A stretch of 64,000 nt of DNA from Mycobacterium sp. DL99 (lineage in GTDB: Bacteria > Actinomycetota > Actinomycetes > Mycobacteriales > Mycobacteriaceae). A program made the position numbers and the translations under genes. The stretch is from NCBI RefSeq assembly GCF_004762045.1, contig NZ_SJOM01000007.1:4995706-5059705 (forward strand). The letters are read 5' to 3'. Below, in pieces: positions 24,727 through 34,588 of the stretch. Each line of letters starts with the position of its first letter. Positions within the stretch are counted from its first letter, which is position 1. Below the pieces are notes generated by a model, which was given only the letters and a program-made list of their open reading frames with translations, did no database searches and was not told where the DNA came from.

Positions 24727-25494
24727 TTACGTCAGCGACCCACGTTGGCGCCGAGTCCAACTCGCCACGAAGTACCCACGGTCTCTCGCTCCCCCGCGCG
24801 CATGCAATCGGCCCTCGAATTGGTGCCCCGCAGCGGCTCCGGCCAAGACCCGCCACGGCGCCCGCCCGGTCGTTGCGATGCTGTTTTCACCGAGTCGACC
24901 CAGTGCGTCGTCATCGCCTTGCGCTAACGCCCGCATGACTGCCTTGTCGTACACGTCCGCCTCTTTGGCGTGATGTGCCTGGTCCGACGCAGTCATGCAC
25001 GTCGATCCCTCGCCGATGACGATCATCGCCACCCGCTCGGCACGTCCGGCCAAATCTCGGCCCAGCGCAGCGCAGTCCTCAACCGAGGCATCGAAATCGA
25101 TCGATTCGAATGCGCAGTCGGCAACGATCATTCCTTTGTCACCCGGCCTTGACGCCCCCAGAAGCCAGTAGCCGACGGAGAGCGTCAACGGCAGCGGCTG
25201 CGGGTCGTCTGCGTCCTGCCCCCATCCGGACCTCCAGCGAACGCCACTCGCAAACAGGCTGGGGTACACCCCCGCCGGGTCGAAACTCCGTGTCGAGTCG
25301 TCACCGCCGACGACCGCAACCAATTGAGGAGCATCCGGAGACGGTTCATGCCCGCCTCCCACGACCGGAATCTGTAGTCGCCCAACCGCTTCCCGGCAGG
25401 CGTCGCGGAGGCGGTTCCACCGGCGACTACGCCCGGCTACGTCTGGGATCAACATCGTCGGGTGCGGGCAGATCGCGGCCGAGATCAGCGCCAT
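24727..25494 (-). CDS. LigB-like (class III extradiol dioxygenase-fold) protein
   Basis: About 255 residues. The N-terminus ALISAAICPHPTMLIPDVAG and later motifs (VAVVGGDDSTRSF, MIVIGEGSTCMTASDQA) resemble the mycobacterial Rv2728c-type proteins with the class III extradiol ring-cleavage fold. The usual metal-binding His pair is not obvious apart from the His in CPHP, so catalysis is uncertain. Its ATG at 25494 lies within the last codons of the upstream hydrolase (10-base overlap), so the pair forms an operon. Confidence 0.55.
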   Translation of the reverse strand: MALISAAICPHPTMLIPDVAGRSRRWNRLRDACREAVGRLQIPVVGGGHEPSPDAPQLVAVVGGDDSTRSFDPAGVYPSLFASGVRWRSGWGQDADDPQPLPLTLSVGYWLLGASRPGDKGMIVADCAFESIDFDASVEDCAALGRDLAGRAERVAMIVIGEGSTCMTASDQAHHAKEADVYDKAVMRALAQGDDDALGRLGENSIATTGRAPWRVLAGAAAGHQFEGRLHARGGARDRGYFVASWTRRQRGSLT

Positions 25495-26408
25495 GGCATA
25501 GCTCCGATCCGTCCTCGCAGCCATCCGTCGATCCCGTCCAGAGCAGCTTGCGCCATCGAGGTCGCATGCCCGGTGAATGCATGCGGCGATGCGGGGTAGA
25601 CCCGCAGATCAACTTCGACACCCGCTGCGGCGAGCCTGGCCGCCATAGCGAGGTTGTCCTCAAGAAGCACATCCTCTGCACCGATCACCATCAGGACCGG
25701 CGGGAGGTCCTTGAGCTCCGCGAAAACGGGCGAGACATCCGGATCGGTGCGATCTGGCGCGTCACCTGCGTATGCACTGAGGAAATACTCGTCAGCGATG
25801 AGACGACCCGCCGGCGTCTGCGCGGAGAGATCGAACGTGCCGCACTGAACGACCGCCCCACCGAAGACATGGAGCCCCCGGTCGCGTAACCGGACCAACG
25901 TCGTGACCACAAGTGTGGATCCTGCGGAGAATCCCGTGATGGCCAGCTGTGCTGTGCCGAATCGTGTTTCGGAGTTCTCGGCGAGCCACAAAGCCGCAGT
26001 CTCGCAGTCATCCGGGGCTGCGGGCCACGGATGCTCTGGCGCCAGTCGATAGTCGACGCTGACCACCGCGACCCCCAACGTCTCGACGAGACGTCGATTC
26101 TGAACGTCACTCCGCGCGGCCGAGCCCAGATAGAAGCCGCCGGTGTGAATCTCAAGCAGCACCCCCGCCGCACGCCGATCCGTCGGGGTGTGAATACGGA
26201 CGGACACACTTCGCCCGCCGGCGGTCACGGTCTCCACCAAGGGGGATGGCTCACATTCGGCAGGTGTGGGCATCGCGTCGCGGGCGGCGAAAAGCTCACT
26301 CAGACTTGTCGGTCCGCGGCCGGATGGCCGCCGCGCGTAGAACGCGCGAGACTCGTCGACGAATGGGAGCAACGACGGGTCAGTCAGGGAAGACAGCCGC
26401 AGACGCAT
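25485..26408 (-). CDS. Alpha/beta hydrolase, HSL family
   Basis: A 307-residue hormone-sensitive-lipase-type esterase. The oxyanion motif HGGG is modified to HTGGF (88-92), the nucleophile elbow is GFSAGS with Ser161, the acid is in IGAEDVL and the His in ASPHAF. The N-terminal cap (LFAARDAMPTP) is of normal length. Enzymes of this group cleave short or medium acyl esters. It is translationally coupled to the LigB-like gene downstream. Confidence 0.88.
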   Translation of the reverse strand: MRLRLSSLTDPSLLPFVDESRAFYARRPSGRGPTSLSELFAARDAMPTPAECEPSPLVETVTAGGRSVSVRIHTPTDRRAAGVLLEIHTGGFYLGSAARSDVQNRRLVETLGVAVVSVDYRLAPEHPWPAAPDDCETAALWLAENSETRFGTAQLAITGFSAGSTLVVTTLVRLRDRGLHVFGGAVVQCGTFDLSAQTPAGRLIADEYFLSAYAGDAPDRTDPDVSPVFAELKDLPPVLMVIGAEDVLLEDNLAMAARLAAAGVEVDLRVYPASPHAFTGHATSMAQAALDGIDGWLRGRIGAMPWR

Positions 26409-26536
26409 GCGAACAGCTTACGAACTTGCCGATCGTCAGGTTGAACCGAAATCGGTCAGACGTTGAAGCAGAACGCCACCAGATTGCTGGACCGAAGAAC
26501 ATGGCATCGATCAGCGCGCCCGATACGGTTTTTGCC

Positions 26537-26917
26537 ATGGATGAAGACAACCTGCGCACCGCTGTTGAGGCACATTGGGCGTCATCAGACATGAACGACT
26601 TCGACGCCGAGCATCGGATCTACCGGGCCGACGCGGTCCTCGAATATCCCCAATCAGGTGAACGGATCCGCGGGCGGGACAGCATTCAGGCTTCGCGCGA
26701 AGCCCAGCCGAATGCCAAACGCTTCACGGTCCGCCGCATCCTCGGTGGCGGTGATCTGTGGATCAGCGAACTCGTTCTGACCTACGACGGGCAACCGTCA
26801 TACGTGGTGAGCATCATGGAATTCGTGGACGGTGAGGTCGTCCGCGAGACCCAGTACTTCGGAGATCCGTTCAGCCCCGGGCCATCCCGCAGTCAGTGGG
26901 TCGAATCGATGGAGTGA
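26537..26917 (+). CDS. NTF2/SnoaL-like protein
   Basis: A 126-residue protein of the nuclear transport factor 2-like fold: N-terminal helix (NLRTAVEAHWASSD), DAEHRIYRADAVLEYPQSGERIRG (two pieces) and the sheet-forming C-terminal half (YVVSIMEFVDGEVVRETQYF). Such small cone-shaped proteins are often isomerases, hydrolases or ligand carriers. Neither ATG 26537 nor ATG 26501 has a strong ribosome site; 26537 is chosen from the family's usual start. Confidence 0.72.
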   Translation: MDEDNLRTAVEAHWASSDMNDFDAEHRIYRADAVLEYPQSGERIRGRDSIQASREAQPNAKRFTVRRILGGGDLWISELVLTYDGQPSYVVSIMEFVDGEVVRETQYFGDPFSPGPSRSQWVESME

Positions 26918-26980
26918 CTGCGGAGCTCACACGTTGAAGCGAGCGTCTAGCCCCACTCCGACGCCATCGGTGATCGAGGA

Positions 26981-27493
26981 CTACCCGACTTCCAACGTCG
27001 CGCGCACCGGCGTCGTGTTCCGGGTCAGATCCAGCACCGGGCAGTGCGCCTCGACGGCCTCATGCAGCTCGCGGTAGCGTTCCTCGGTTTCCGGCCCGGT
27101 CACCTTAACCATCACCCGGATCTCGCCGAAACCCGCCCGCACACCCTCGTCCAGTCCGAAGAAGCCACGGACGTCGAGGTCGCCTTCGGCACGCGCGGAA
27201 ATGTCGTCCACTGCGATACCGAGCTTTTCCGACCAGAACCGCCACGTCACGACATGGCAGGACAGCAGTGAGGCCAGGTAGAACTCGACCGGATTCGGGG
27301 CCTTGTTCTCCCCGCCCAACGCCGGCGGCTCGTCCACCTCAACGCGGTACTGCCCCAGCGTGACCGAGCTGGCCACCGCGCCATGCGCCTGCGCGGCTGC
27401 CCGGAACACCACCTTCGCATTGGCTTCGTTTGCCGCGACCGCATCGGCGGTGGCGGCGATTATCCCGGCGAGGTGATTGGTCGATGTCGTCAC
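26981..27493 (-). CDS. OsmC-family protein
   Basis: A 170-residue OsmC/Ohr-fold protein. The first peroxidatic Cys is in LASLLSCHVVTW and the second in AVEAHCPVLDLT, with the conserved PNPVEFYLAS segment, so thiol-dependent peroxide or hydroperoxide reduction is plausible. The GTG at 27493 (VTTSTNHLAG) is preferred to ATG 27526 because the latter nearly touches the hairpin at 27532-27591. It lies downstream of ychF on the same strand but beyond that hairpin, so it probably has its own promoter. Confidence 0.85.
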   Translation of the reverse strand: MTTSTNHLAGIIAATADAVAANEANAKVVFRAAAQAHGAVASSVTLGQYRVEVDEPPALGGENKAPNPVEFYLASLLSCHVVTWRFWSEKLGIAVDDISARAEGDLDVRGFFGLDEGVRAGFGEIRVMVKVTGPETEERYRELHEAVEAHCPVLDLTRNTTPVRATLEVG

Positions 27494-27531
27494 AAGGAGG
27501 CGATAGTAACGACCGGCCAACGGCATTAGGA

Positions 27532-27591
27532 CCGAGCGTGGGCCCTATGCACGAAAACCGGACCGATTGCGTGCATAGGCGCCACGCTCGG
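27532..27591 (-). terminator. Hairpin terminator after ychF
   Basis: Arms 27532-27553 and 27570-27591 pair over 22 positions with about two mismatches around a 16-base loop. It begins nine bases past the ychF stop on the minus strand. There is no T-run, as is usual for mycobacterial hairpin terminators. Confidence 0.7.
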
Positions 27592-27599
27592 CGCACTGT

Positions 27600-28673
27600 C
27601 TAGACGTTGAAGCGGAACTCCACGACGTCCCCGTCGACCATCACGTAGTCCTTGCCTTCCATCCGGACCTTGCCCGCGGCCTTGGCGGCGGCCATCGACC
27701 CGGCCTCGACGAGATCGTCGAACGACACCACCTCGGCCTTGATGAAGCCCTTCTCGAAGTCGGTGTGGATCACGCCGGCCGCCTTGGGAGCGGTGTCGCC
27801 CTGGTGGATGGTCCAGGCGCGCGATTCCTTCGGCCCGGCCGTCAGATAGGTCTGCAGCCGCAGCGTGTGGAAGCCGGCCCGAGCCAGGGCGTCCAGGCCA
27901 CGCTCGGTCTGCCCGATCGACTCCAGCAGCTCGTTGGCCGACTCGTCGTCGAGCTCGATCAATTCCGATTCGATCTTGGCGTCCAGGAAGACTGAGTCGG
28001 CCGGAGCCACCAGTGCACGCAGCTCGGCCTGCTTCGCCTCATCGGTGAGCACCGACTCATCGGCGTTGAACACGTACAGGAACGGCTTGGTGGTCATCAA
28101 ATTCAGCTCACGCAGCACCGACCAGTCCTTGCCGGTGGAGAAGAGCGTCTTGCTGTCGTCGAACACCGCCTGGGCCGCGACCGCCGCGTCCAGGACCGGC
28201 TTGCGCTCCTTGTTGTTGCGGGCTTCCTTCTCCAGGCGCGGCACCGCTTTCTCCAGCGTCTGCATGTCGGCCAGGATCAGCTCGGTCTCGATCACCTCGA
28301 TGTCCGAGCGCGGATCCACCCGCCCGTCGACGTGCACCACGTCGTCATCGGCGAACACGCGCACCACCTGACAGATGGCGTCGCACTCGCGGATGTTGGC
28401 GAGGAACTTGTTGCCGAGGCCGGCGCCCTCTGAGGCGCCTTTGACGATGCCTGCGATGTCGACGAACGTCACCGGGGCCGGCACGGTCTTCTCCGAGCCG
28501 AAGATCTCGGCGAGCTTGTCGAGCCGGGGATCGGGCAGCGGAACCACGCCCTCATTGGGCTCGATGGTCGCAAACGGGTAGTTGGCCGCCAACACGTCAT
28601 TCCGTGTCAGGGCATTGAACAGAGTCGACTTTCCGACGTTCGGCAAACCGACGATTCCCAGGTTCAGGCTCAC
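27600..28673 (-). CDS. ychF: Ribosome-binding ATPase/GTPase YchF
   Basis: A 357-residue Obg-family P-loop protein; the family prefers ATP and acts on ribosomes and in stress responses. The P-loop GLPNVGKST is near the N-terminus, the switch segment [16 protein letters not shown] follows, [12 protein letters not shown] is the base-recognition strand region, and the C-terminal TGS domain ends [20 protein letters not shown] and [12 protein letters not shown]. The GTG at 28673 (VSLNLGIVG) matches the usual family start better than GTG 28682. Corresponds to M. tuberculosis Rv1112 by order and sequence. Confidence 0.95.
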   Translation of the reverse strand: MSLNLGIVGLPNVGKSTLFNALTRNDVLAANYPFATIEPNEGVVPLPDPRLDKLAEIFGSEKTVPAPVTFVDIAGIVKGASEGAGLGNKFLANIRECDAICQVVRVFADDDVVHVDGRVDPRSDIEVIETELILADMQTLEKAVPRLEKEARNNKERKPVLDAAVAAQAVFDDSKTLFSTGKDWSVLRELNLMTTKPFLYVFNADESVLTDEAKQAELRALVAPADSVFLDAKIESELIELDDESANELLESIGQTERGLDALARAGFHTLRLQTYLTAGPKESRAWTIHQGDTAPKAAGVIHTDFEKGFIKAEVVSFDDLVEAGSMAAAKAAGKVRMEGKDYVMVDGDVVEFRFNV

Positions 28674-28757
28674 AGGGACCACAGTCTAGGCGGGTGTGAC
28701 GGGCACGCCAGCGCGAGCTGGCAGCACGCGGCCAGACTGAGCCGGTACGGTCTACGT

Positions 28758-29960
28758 GTGTCAGGACAGCGCGCACAGTCGGCAGTGCCGGCTGACCATC
28801 GCTCTGTACACCCGCAATTCGCCGGTGTGCCGTGGTGGGGAGCTGTGCTGATTGCGATCACGGCTACCGCGATCGGCTTTGCTTTCGATGCCGGTTCGGG
28901 CAATCGCGAGCTCAGTTCGGTGTTCGCGGTCTGCTATTCACTCGGTTGCATTTTGGCTGTTCTGGTGGTCCAGCAGGCCGGTCTGTTCACGGCCGTGATC
29001 CAGCCCCCACTCATCCTTTTCGTCGCCGTTCCCGGGTCCTATTTCCTGTTCCACGGCGGCCAGCTGGCCGGGGTGAAGGACCTCGCGATCAACTGCGGAT
29101 ATCCATTGATCGAACGCTTCCCGCTGATGCTGTTCCTGTCAGCGGCAGTGCTGCTGATCGGACTCGGCCGGTGGTACGTCGGTCTGACATCCCGTCGTGG
29201 AGCCGAAGCAGATGGGACGGCCGACTCCAGAACGGCCGAAACAGCCAAGGCCAAGCCCGCCGCGGGAATTGTGTCATCCGTCACAGCGAAACTTTCCGGG
29301 CTGGTTCTCCGCAAACCCGCCACCGCGTCGACCCGCCGGGAGCGGACGGCCCGGCAGGACGACGCGGCCGATGCCCCGCCACGGCGGCGCCCATCCGAAC
29401 GGCGCCCGCGCCGGCGTCCAGCCGGCGCAGAGCCCGGCACGGGTGCTGCAGCGGCAGCCGCAGCGGCCTCCGGGCGGCCCCGCGGCGAGCGCAGGCCGAC
29501 CAAGCGCACCGCAGCGCCGCGCCCCCGCCCGACCCGTGGCGCCGACAGCGATCTCAGCAGCGAACTCGACGGCGCGATGCCCGAGCGGCCGCGGCGGCCC
29601 AGGCCCCCGCGCTCAGCCGAGCCGGGAGGCGGCGAGCCGCGCCGGCGGGTGCGGACCCAGCCGCGCGACCCGCGCAAGCAGCCGCCGCCGGAGCGCCGTG
29701 ACACCGGCTCGTTCGACGCCCCACATGAGCGACCGCAGCGGCCGCGCCGCCGATTCGACGACTACCAGCCGTTCGAGGATTCCTTCGAGCAGCCCAAGCA
29801 GGCACCCAACGGTTCCGGCCGCTCGACGCACCATCCGGTGTCGCGGGTGCGCTACCGCGGTTCTGAGGACGAGGACCACCGGGTGGAGCACCGCATGCGG
29901 CCTCGCTCGTCAAAGGGTGCAGCGGCCAGGGGCCGCCACTCCTCGGATCACGACGACTGA
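28758..29960 (+). CDS. DUF6542-type membrane protein with basic disordered tail (Rv1111c-like)
   Basis: A 400-residue protein: four transmembrane helices in the first ~145 residues (GAVLIAITATAIGFAF, YSLGCILAVLVVQQAGLF and others), then ~250 residues of low-complexity Arg/Pro/Ala-rich, strongly basic sequence. Only the membrane part is conserved in the family; the tail probably contacts nucleic acid or membrane surfaces, which is inference. Divergent from ychF and convergent with ispH, matching Rv1111c in M. tuberculosis gene order. GTG start. Confidence 0.78.
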   Translation: MSGQRAQSAVPADHRSVHPQFAGVPWWGAVLIAITATAIGFAFDAGSGNRELSSVFAVCYSLGCILAVLVVQQAGLFTAVIQPPLILFVAVPGSYFLFHGGQLAGVKDLAINCGYPLIERFPLMLFLSAAVLLIGLGRWYVGLTSRRGAEADGTADSRTAETAKAKPAAGIVSSVTAKLSGLVLRKPATASTRRERTARQDDAADAPPRRRPSERRPRRRPAGAEPGTGAAAAAAAASGRPRGERRPTKRTAAPRPRPTRGADSDLSSELDGAMPERPRRPRPPRSAEPGGGEPRRRVRTQPRDPRKQPPPERRDTGSFDAPHERPQRPRRRFDDYQPFEDSFEQPKQAPNGSGRSTHHPVSRVRYRGSEDEDHRVEHRMRPRSSKGAAARGRHSSDHDD

Positions 29961-29988
29961 TCTACGTCTGGTCGACGCCTGACGCCGA

Positions 29989-31002
29989 TCAGGCGCGCGG
30001 CGGGCGGATCTCACGCGGCAGCGAGAACACCAACGTCTCGTTGGCCGTGGTGACCGGCTGCACGGTCCCATAGCCGTACTCGGCCAGCCGTTCGAGCACA
30101 CCGCGCACCAGCACCTCGGGCACCGATGCCCCGGAAGTGACACCCACGGTGGTGACGCCCTCCAACCAGGCCGGGTCGATATCCTCGGCGTAGTCCACCA
30201 GGTGTGAAGCCTGCGAGCCGGCGCCCAGGGCCACCTCGACCAACCGCACCGAGTTCGACGAGTTGCGTGAACCGACCACGATCACCAGCTCGCATTCGGG
30301 AGCCATCGCCTTGACGGCCACCTGACGGTTCTGCGTGGCGTAGCAGATGTCGTCGCTCGGCGGATCCTGCAATGTCGGGAACTTCTCGCGTAGCCGGCGC
30401 ACCGTCTCCATGGTCTCGTCGACGCTCAGCGTCGTCTGCGACAACCAGATGACCTTGTCCGGGTCGCGCACCGTGACCTTGTCCACCGCGTCCGGATTAT
30501 CGACGACCTGGACGTGGTCGGGCGCCTCACCGGCGGTGCCGACAACCTCCTCGTGGCCCTCGTGGCCGATCAGCAGGATGTCGAAATCGTCGCGGGCGAA
30601 CCGCTTGGCCTCGTTGTGCACCTTGGTGACCAGCGGGCAGGTGGCGTCGATGACCTGCAGGCTGCGCTCGGCAGCGGTCTGGTGCACGGTCGGCGCCACA
30701 CCGTGCGCCGAGAACACCACGATCGCCCCTTCGGGCACTTCGTCGGTCTCGTCGACGAATACCGCGCCGGCCTTGGCCAGCGTCTCCACCACGTGCTTGT
30801 TGTGCACGATCTCGTGGCGCACGTAGACCGGAGCGCCGTGCTTCTCCAAGGCGCGCTCCACGGTCTCGACGGCGCGGTCCACACCGGCGCAGTACCCACG
30901 AGGCTCGGCCAGCAGGACCCGTTTGCCGGAGACTTGCGAACCACCGCCTGACCTCACCGAGCTGGTGGCACCCGGGATACCCATGTTGATTGTCGGCGGC
31001 AT
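29989..31002 (-). CDS. ispH: 4-hydroxy-3-methylbut-2-enyl diphosphate reductase
   Basis: A 337-residue IspH (LytB) enzyme, the last step of the non-mevalonate isoprenoid pathway, making IPP and DMAPP. The three iron-sulfur cysteines are in GYCAGV (C38), DATCPLV and ICYATQNRQ; the active-site His (SAHGVA, NKHVVE) and the EGHEE Glu segment are intact. Start 31002 (MPPTINMG) is chosen because the longer frame runs into the divergent gene. Corresponds to lytB2/Rv1110. Confidence 0.96.
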   Translation of the reverse strand: MPPTINMGIPGATSSVRSGGGSQVSGKRVLLAEPRGYCAGVDRAVETVERALEKHGAPVYVRHEIVHNKHVVETLAKAGAVFVDETDEVPEGAIVVFSAHGVAPTVHQTAAERSLQVIDATCPLVTKVHNEAKRFARDDFDILLIGHEGHEEVVGTAGEAPDHVQVVDNPDAVDKVTVRDPDKVIWLSQTTLSVDETMETVRRLREKFPTLQDPPSDDICYATQNRQVAVKAMAPECELVIVVGSRNSSNSVRLVEVALGAGSQASHLVDYAEDIDPAWLEGVTTVGVTSGASVPEVLVRGVLERLAEYGYGTVQPVTTANETLVFSLPREIRPPRA

Positions 31003-31055
31003 GTCTCCAGGGTACGGGCCCACCGCAGCGCCGAGCCAGCCGTAGGCTGTGGGCC

Positions 31056-31640
31056 ATGGGAACTGCACCGTATGGGGTCCGGCTGCTGGTGGGTGCGGCA
31101 GCAACCGCCCTGGAAGAAACCCGCAAGTTGCCTCAGACGATCCTGACCTACCCCATGACGGTGGCCAGCCAGGCGGCCAACCTCGTCATGCATGTCCAGC
31201 AGAACCTCGCAGAGCTGGTGGTCAAGGGCGACGAGACACTCGAACAACTGTTTCCGCCCAAGGACGAGCAGCCCGAGTGGGCCACCTTCGACGAGGATTT
31301 CGAGTCCGACCCCGACTCCGAGGACGACGCCGACGGGCCGGCAGCCGGCGACGGCGAGCGGCGCACCGAGGGCCGGTTCGCCCTCTACAGCACCGGAGAG
31401 CCCGATTCGGCGGGCTCGGCGAACGGCAAGGCCGGAGGCGCCACCGCCGCAGGCGCAGCGCCCGACATCGCGGGCGAACTCGGGTACGACGCGCTGACGC
31501 TGGCGCAGCTGCGCGCGCGGTTGACCGCCCTGCGGGTGGCCGACCTTGAGGCGCTGCTGGCCTACGAGGAGGCCGGCCGGGCCCGCGCACCGTTCGTGAC
31601 GCTGCTCGCCAACAGGATCACCCGCGCGACCGCGAAGTGA
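31056..31640 (+). CDS. Lipid-droplet-associated-type protein (Rv1109c homologue)
   Basis: A 194-residue protein with a hydrophobic, amphipathic N-terminus ([20 protein letters not shown] read in parts, residues ~8-50), an acidic disordered middle ([20 protein letters not shown]) and a C-terminal helical hairpin ([26 protein letters not shown] in pieces). It is the first gene of the xseA operon, its stop overlapping the xseA GTG. I recall homologues being annotated as lipid-droplet-associated, which fits the amphipathic N-terminus; the actual role is not shown by sequence. Confidence 0.78.
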   Translation: MGTAPYGVRLLVGAAATALEETRKLPQTILTYPMTVASQAANLVMHVQQNLAELVVKGDETLEQLFPPKDEQPEWATFDEDFESDPDSEDDADGPAAGDGERRTEGRFALYSTGEPDSAGSANGKAGGATAAGAAPDIAGELGYDALTLAQLRARLTALRVADLEALLAYEEAGRARAPFVTLLANRITRATAK

Positions 31641-32866
31641 CCGAACCGGGCCAATCACCGGAAAACCCCTGGCCGGTCCGCGCCGTAGCGACCCGCGTCG
31701 CCAAATGGATCGACCGGCTCGGCACGGTATGGGTCGAGGGGCAGCTGACCGAACTCAAGGTCCGCCCGGACTCCAAGACCGTCTTCATGGTGCTGCGGGA
31801 TCCGGCAGCCGATATGTCGCTGACGCTGACCTGCCCGCGCGACCTGGTGCGCAACGCCCCGGTCAAGCTGACCGAGGGCACCCAGGTGATCATCTGCGGC
31901 AAGCCCAATTTCTACACCGGTCGCGGCACATTCTCGTTGCGGGTCAGCGAGATTCGTGCGGTCGGCATCGGTGAGCTGTTGGCCCGGATCGAGCGGTTGC
32001 GCCGGCTACTCGAGGCCGAAGGACTCTTCGATCCGCGACTCAAACGGCCAATCCCGTTCCTGCCCAACACCATCGGTCTGATCACCGGCCGCGCTTCGGC
32101 CGCCGAGCGTGATGTCACCACGGTCGCCGGTACCCGCTGGCCCGCGGTGCGCTTCGCGATCCGCAACACCATCGTGCAGGGGCCCAACGCGGTTCCGCAG
32201 ATCGTCGACGCTTTAGCAGCACTGGACGCTATGCCCGACGTTGACGTGATCGTCCTCGCACGCGGCGGCGGCAGCGTGGAGGACCTGCTGCCGTTCTCGG
32301 ACGAGACGCTGTGCCGGGCCATCGCCGCCTGCCGCACGCCGGTGGTCAGCGCGATCGGTCACGAACCCGACACTCCCCTGTCCGATCTGGTCGCCGACGT
32401 GCGCGCGGCCACCCCGACCGACGCGGCCAAGCGGATCGTGCCCGATGCGGCCGCCGAACAGGCGCTGATCACCGATCTGCACCGGCGCAGCGCCCGCGCA
32501 CTACGCAACTGGGTACACCGTGAGCAGCACCATCTGGAGCAGTTGCGCAGCCGCCCGGTACTCGCGCAACCTCTCGCCGGTCTCACCGCGCGGGCAGACG
32601 AGATCGCCCGGGCCCGGGCCACCGCCCAACGCGATATCACCCGGTTGATCGCCGCGGGGGCCGACACCGTCGGCCATCTGTCGGCGCGGCTGACCGCGCT
32701 CGGCCCGGCGGCGACGCTGGCCCGCGGCTATGCGGTGGTCCAGGCGGTCCCGGAGTCGGGGGCACCGACAGTTCTACGTTCAGTGGCCGACGCCCCGAAC
32801 GGCACCCGGCTGCGAGTGCGGGTGTCCGACGGAGTGATCTCGGCTGTCAGCGACGGCAGCGAGTAG
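31637..32866 (+). CDS. xseA: Exodeoxyribonuclease VII large subunit
   Basis: The 409-residue large subunit of exonuclease VII, which degrades single-stranded DNA to short oligonucleotides. The N-terminal OB fold ([19 protein letters not shown] in part), the catalytic core ([52 protein letters not shown] in parts) and the helical C-terminus are all present. It begins at a GTG overlapping the upstream stop and is followed by xseB after 11 bases, so both subunits come from one mRNA. Confidence 0.95.
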   Translation: MTEPGQSPENPWPVRAVATRVAKWIDRLGTVWVEGQLTELKVRPDSKTVFMVLRDPAADMSLTLTCPRDLVRNAPVKLTEGTQVIICGKPNFYTGRGTFSLRVSEIRAVGIGELLARIERLRRLLEAEGLFDPRLKRPIPFLPNTIGLITGRASAAERDVTTVAGTRWPAVRFAIRNTIVQGPNAVPQIVDALAALDAMPDVDVIVLARGGGSVEDLLPFSDETLCRAIAACRTPVVSAIGHEPDTPLSDLVADVRAATPTDAAKRIVPDAAAEQALITDLHRRSARALRNWVHREQHHLEQLRSRPVLAQPLAGLTARADEIARARATAQRDITRLIAAGADTVGHLSARLTALGPAATLARGYAVVQAVPESGAPTVLRSVADAPNGTRLRVRVSDGVISAVSDGSE

Positions 32867-32877
32867 AGGATGTGAGC

Positions 32878-33090
32878 ATGAAGCCTATTAGTGAATTGGG
32901 CTATGAAGAGGCCCGCGACGAATTGGTCGCCGTCGTGCAGCAGTTGGAGCAGGGTGGGCTCGATCTCGACGCTTCGCTGAATCTCTGGGAGCGCGGCGAG
33001 AAGCTGGCACAACGCTGCGAAGAACACTTAGCTGGAGCACGGCAGCGGGTCGAGCAGGCCCTGGCCGCGCGCGAGTCCGAAGAATCTTGA
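32878..33090 (+). CDS. xseB: Exodeoxyribonuclease VII small subunit
   Basis: A 70-residue helical protein that binds XseA and is needed for the holoenzyme. Characteristic [20 protein letters not shown] and [19 protein letters not shown] stretches are present. ATG 32878 is chosen because GAGGA (32866-32870) is seven bases upstream; GTG 32872 is too close to it. Confidence 0.93.
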   Translation: MKPISELGYEEARDELVAVVQQLEQGGLDLDASLNLWERGEKLAQRCEEHLAGARQRVEQALAARESEES

Positions 33091-33124
33091 TGCAGCAACT
33101 GTTTTTGCCGATCCAGGTCGAAAC

Positions 33125-33138
33125 TGGAACCTGTTTCA
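33125..33138. promoter_or_regulatory. KstR-type operator upstream of 3beta-HSD
   Basis: TGGAACCTGTTTCA fits TnnAACnnGTTnnA exactly, 16 bases before the 3beta-HSD start. It is embedded in a larger GAAAC/GTTTC inverted repeat (33120-33137). A KstR-dependent promoter has been described for the M. smegmatis counterpart gene, as I recall. Confidence 0.8.
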
Positions 33139-33153
33139 GTTAAGCTGCCCAGC

Positions 33154-34239
33154 ATGGGTGACGCATCTCTGACCACTGAACTCGGCCGCGTCCTGGTGAC
33201 GGGTGGCTCCGGCTTCGTCGGCGCCAACCTGGTGACCGAGCTGCTCGACCGCGGTTACGCGGTGCGCTCGTTCGACCGCGCGCCGTCGCCGCTGGGCGAT
33301 CACGCCGGCCTGGAGGTCATCGAGGGCGACATCTGCAACCCGGAGACCGTGGCCGACGCCGTCAAGGACATCGACACGATCATTCATACCGCTGCGATCA
33401 TCGACCTGATGGGCGGCGCCTCGGTCACCGAGGAGTACCGGCAGCGCAGCTTCGCCGTCAACGTCGAGGGCACCAAGAACCTGGTGCACGCGGGCCAGGC
33501 CGCCGGCGTCAAGCGCTTCGTCTACACCGCCTCCAACAGCGTGGTGATGGGCGGACAGGACATCGTCAACGGTGACGAGACCATGCCGTACACCACCCGG
33601 TTCAACGACCTGTACACCGAGACCAAGGTCGTGGCCGAGAAGTTCGTGCTCTCCCAGAACGGCGAGCAGGGCATGCTGACGTGTTCGATCCGGCCCAGCG
33701 GCATCTGGGGCCGCGGCGATCAGACCATGTTCCGCAAGGTGTTCGAGAACGTTCTGGCCGGACACGTCAAGGTGCTCGTCGGCAACAAGAACATCAAGCT
33801 CGACAACTCCTACGTGCACAACCTGATCCACGGGTTCATCCTGGCCGGCCAGCACCTGGTCCCCGGTGGCACCGCACCCGGTCAGGCGTACTTCATCAAC
33901 GACGGTGAACCGATGAACATGTTCGAGTTCGCCCGCCCGGTGATCGCGGCGTGCGGCCGGAAGCTGCCGACGTTCTACGTGTCCGGCAAGCTGGTACACA
34001 AGGTGATGATGGCCTGGCAGTGGCTGCACTTCAAGTTCGCCCTCCCCGAGCCGTTGATCGAACCCCTTGCGGTGGAACGGCTTTACCTCAACAACTACTT
34101 CTCGATCGCCAAGGCCGGACGCGACTTGGGCTACAAGCCGCTGTTCACCACTGAGCAGGCCATGACCGAGTGCATGCCCTACTACGTCGACCTGTTCCAC
34201 CAGATGGAGTCCGGGTCCAAGCAGTCCGTCACCGCGTAG
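33154..34239 (+). CDS. hsd: 3beta-hydroxysteroid dehydrogenase/isomerase-type protein (Rv1106c homologue)
   Basis: A 361-residue extended SDR. The NAD site is TGGSGFVGAN near residue 17, the catalytic pair is YTETK, and IRPSGIWGRGD is the typical 3beta-HSD segment. The enzyme would oxidise the 3beta-hydroxyl of cholesterol to cholestenone, the first step of sterol catabolism. It follows xseB but carries its own KstR-type operator, so it should be induced by sterols independently of exonuclease VII. Position and sequence match Rv1106c. Confidence 0.92.
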   Translation: MGDASLTTELGRVLVTGGSGFVGANLVTELLDRGYAVRSFDRAPSPLGDHAGLEVIEGDICNPETVADAVKDIDTIIHTAAIIDLMGGASVTEEYRQRSFAVNVEGTKNLVHAGQAAGVKRFVYTASNSVVMGGQDIVNGDETMPYTTRFNDLYTETKVVAEKFVLSQNGEQGMLTCSIRPSGIWGRGDQTMFRKVFENVLAGHVKVLVGNKNIKLDNSYVHNLIHGFILAGQHLVPGGTAPGQAYFINDGEPMNMFEFARPVIAACGRKLPTFYVSGKLVHKVMMAWQWLHFKFALPEPLIEPLAVERLYLNNYFSIAKAGRDLGYKPLFTTEQAMTECMPYYVDLFHQMESGSKQSVTA

Positions 34240-34250
34240 CCGGTCACCCC

Positions 34251-34526
34251 TCAGCGGTACAGGTGCACCGGATGGTGCGTGGACTGTTCGATCCGTGCCG
34301 ATGCGGCATGCAGTAGTTCGGTACCCAGCGAGATCAGCGCGCGGGCCGCCGCGATCTCCTCACCGATCATCGGCGCGCCGGGGTCTTTGGGGTTCCGGTA
34401 GGCGTCTCCGGTGGTGGATATCGTGTCGTCGCGCACCTGTGCCCGGACCGAGGCATGGGTGTGGATCTCGTCTTCGGAGAACTCGATCTCGACGAGCCAC
34501 TTGTTGGTCAGATCCTTGTCGTACAT
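34251..34526 (-). CDS. DUF1876 (dsRBFC-fold) protein
   Basis: A 91-residue protein of the Rv1738/Rv2632c family: WLVEIEFSEDEIHTHASVRA (strands), GDAYRNPKDPGAPMIGEEIA and AARALISLGTELLHAASARIE (helix), HHPVHLYR end. Relatives are strongly induced in hypoxia by DosR and resemble ribosome hibernation factors. No DosR box is visible just upstream here. ATG 34526 has a GGAGGTG site; the ATG at 34541 lies before that site. Confidence 0.88.
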   Translation of the reverse strand: MYDKDLTNKWLVEIEFSEDEIHTHASVRAQVRDDTISTTGDAYRNPKDPGAPMIGEEIAAARALISLGTELLHAASARIEQSTHHPVHLYR

Positions 34527-34588
34527 GTCGGACACCTCCACCTACAACTGTGCGCCGGGCACGGCGAGGATGCCAACAGTTTGGCGAG

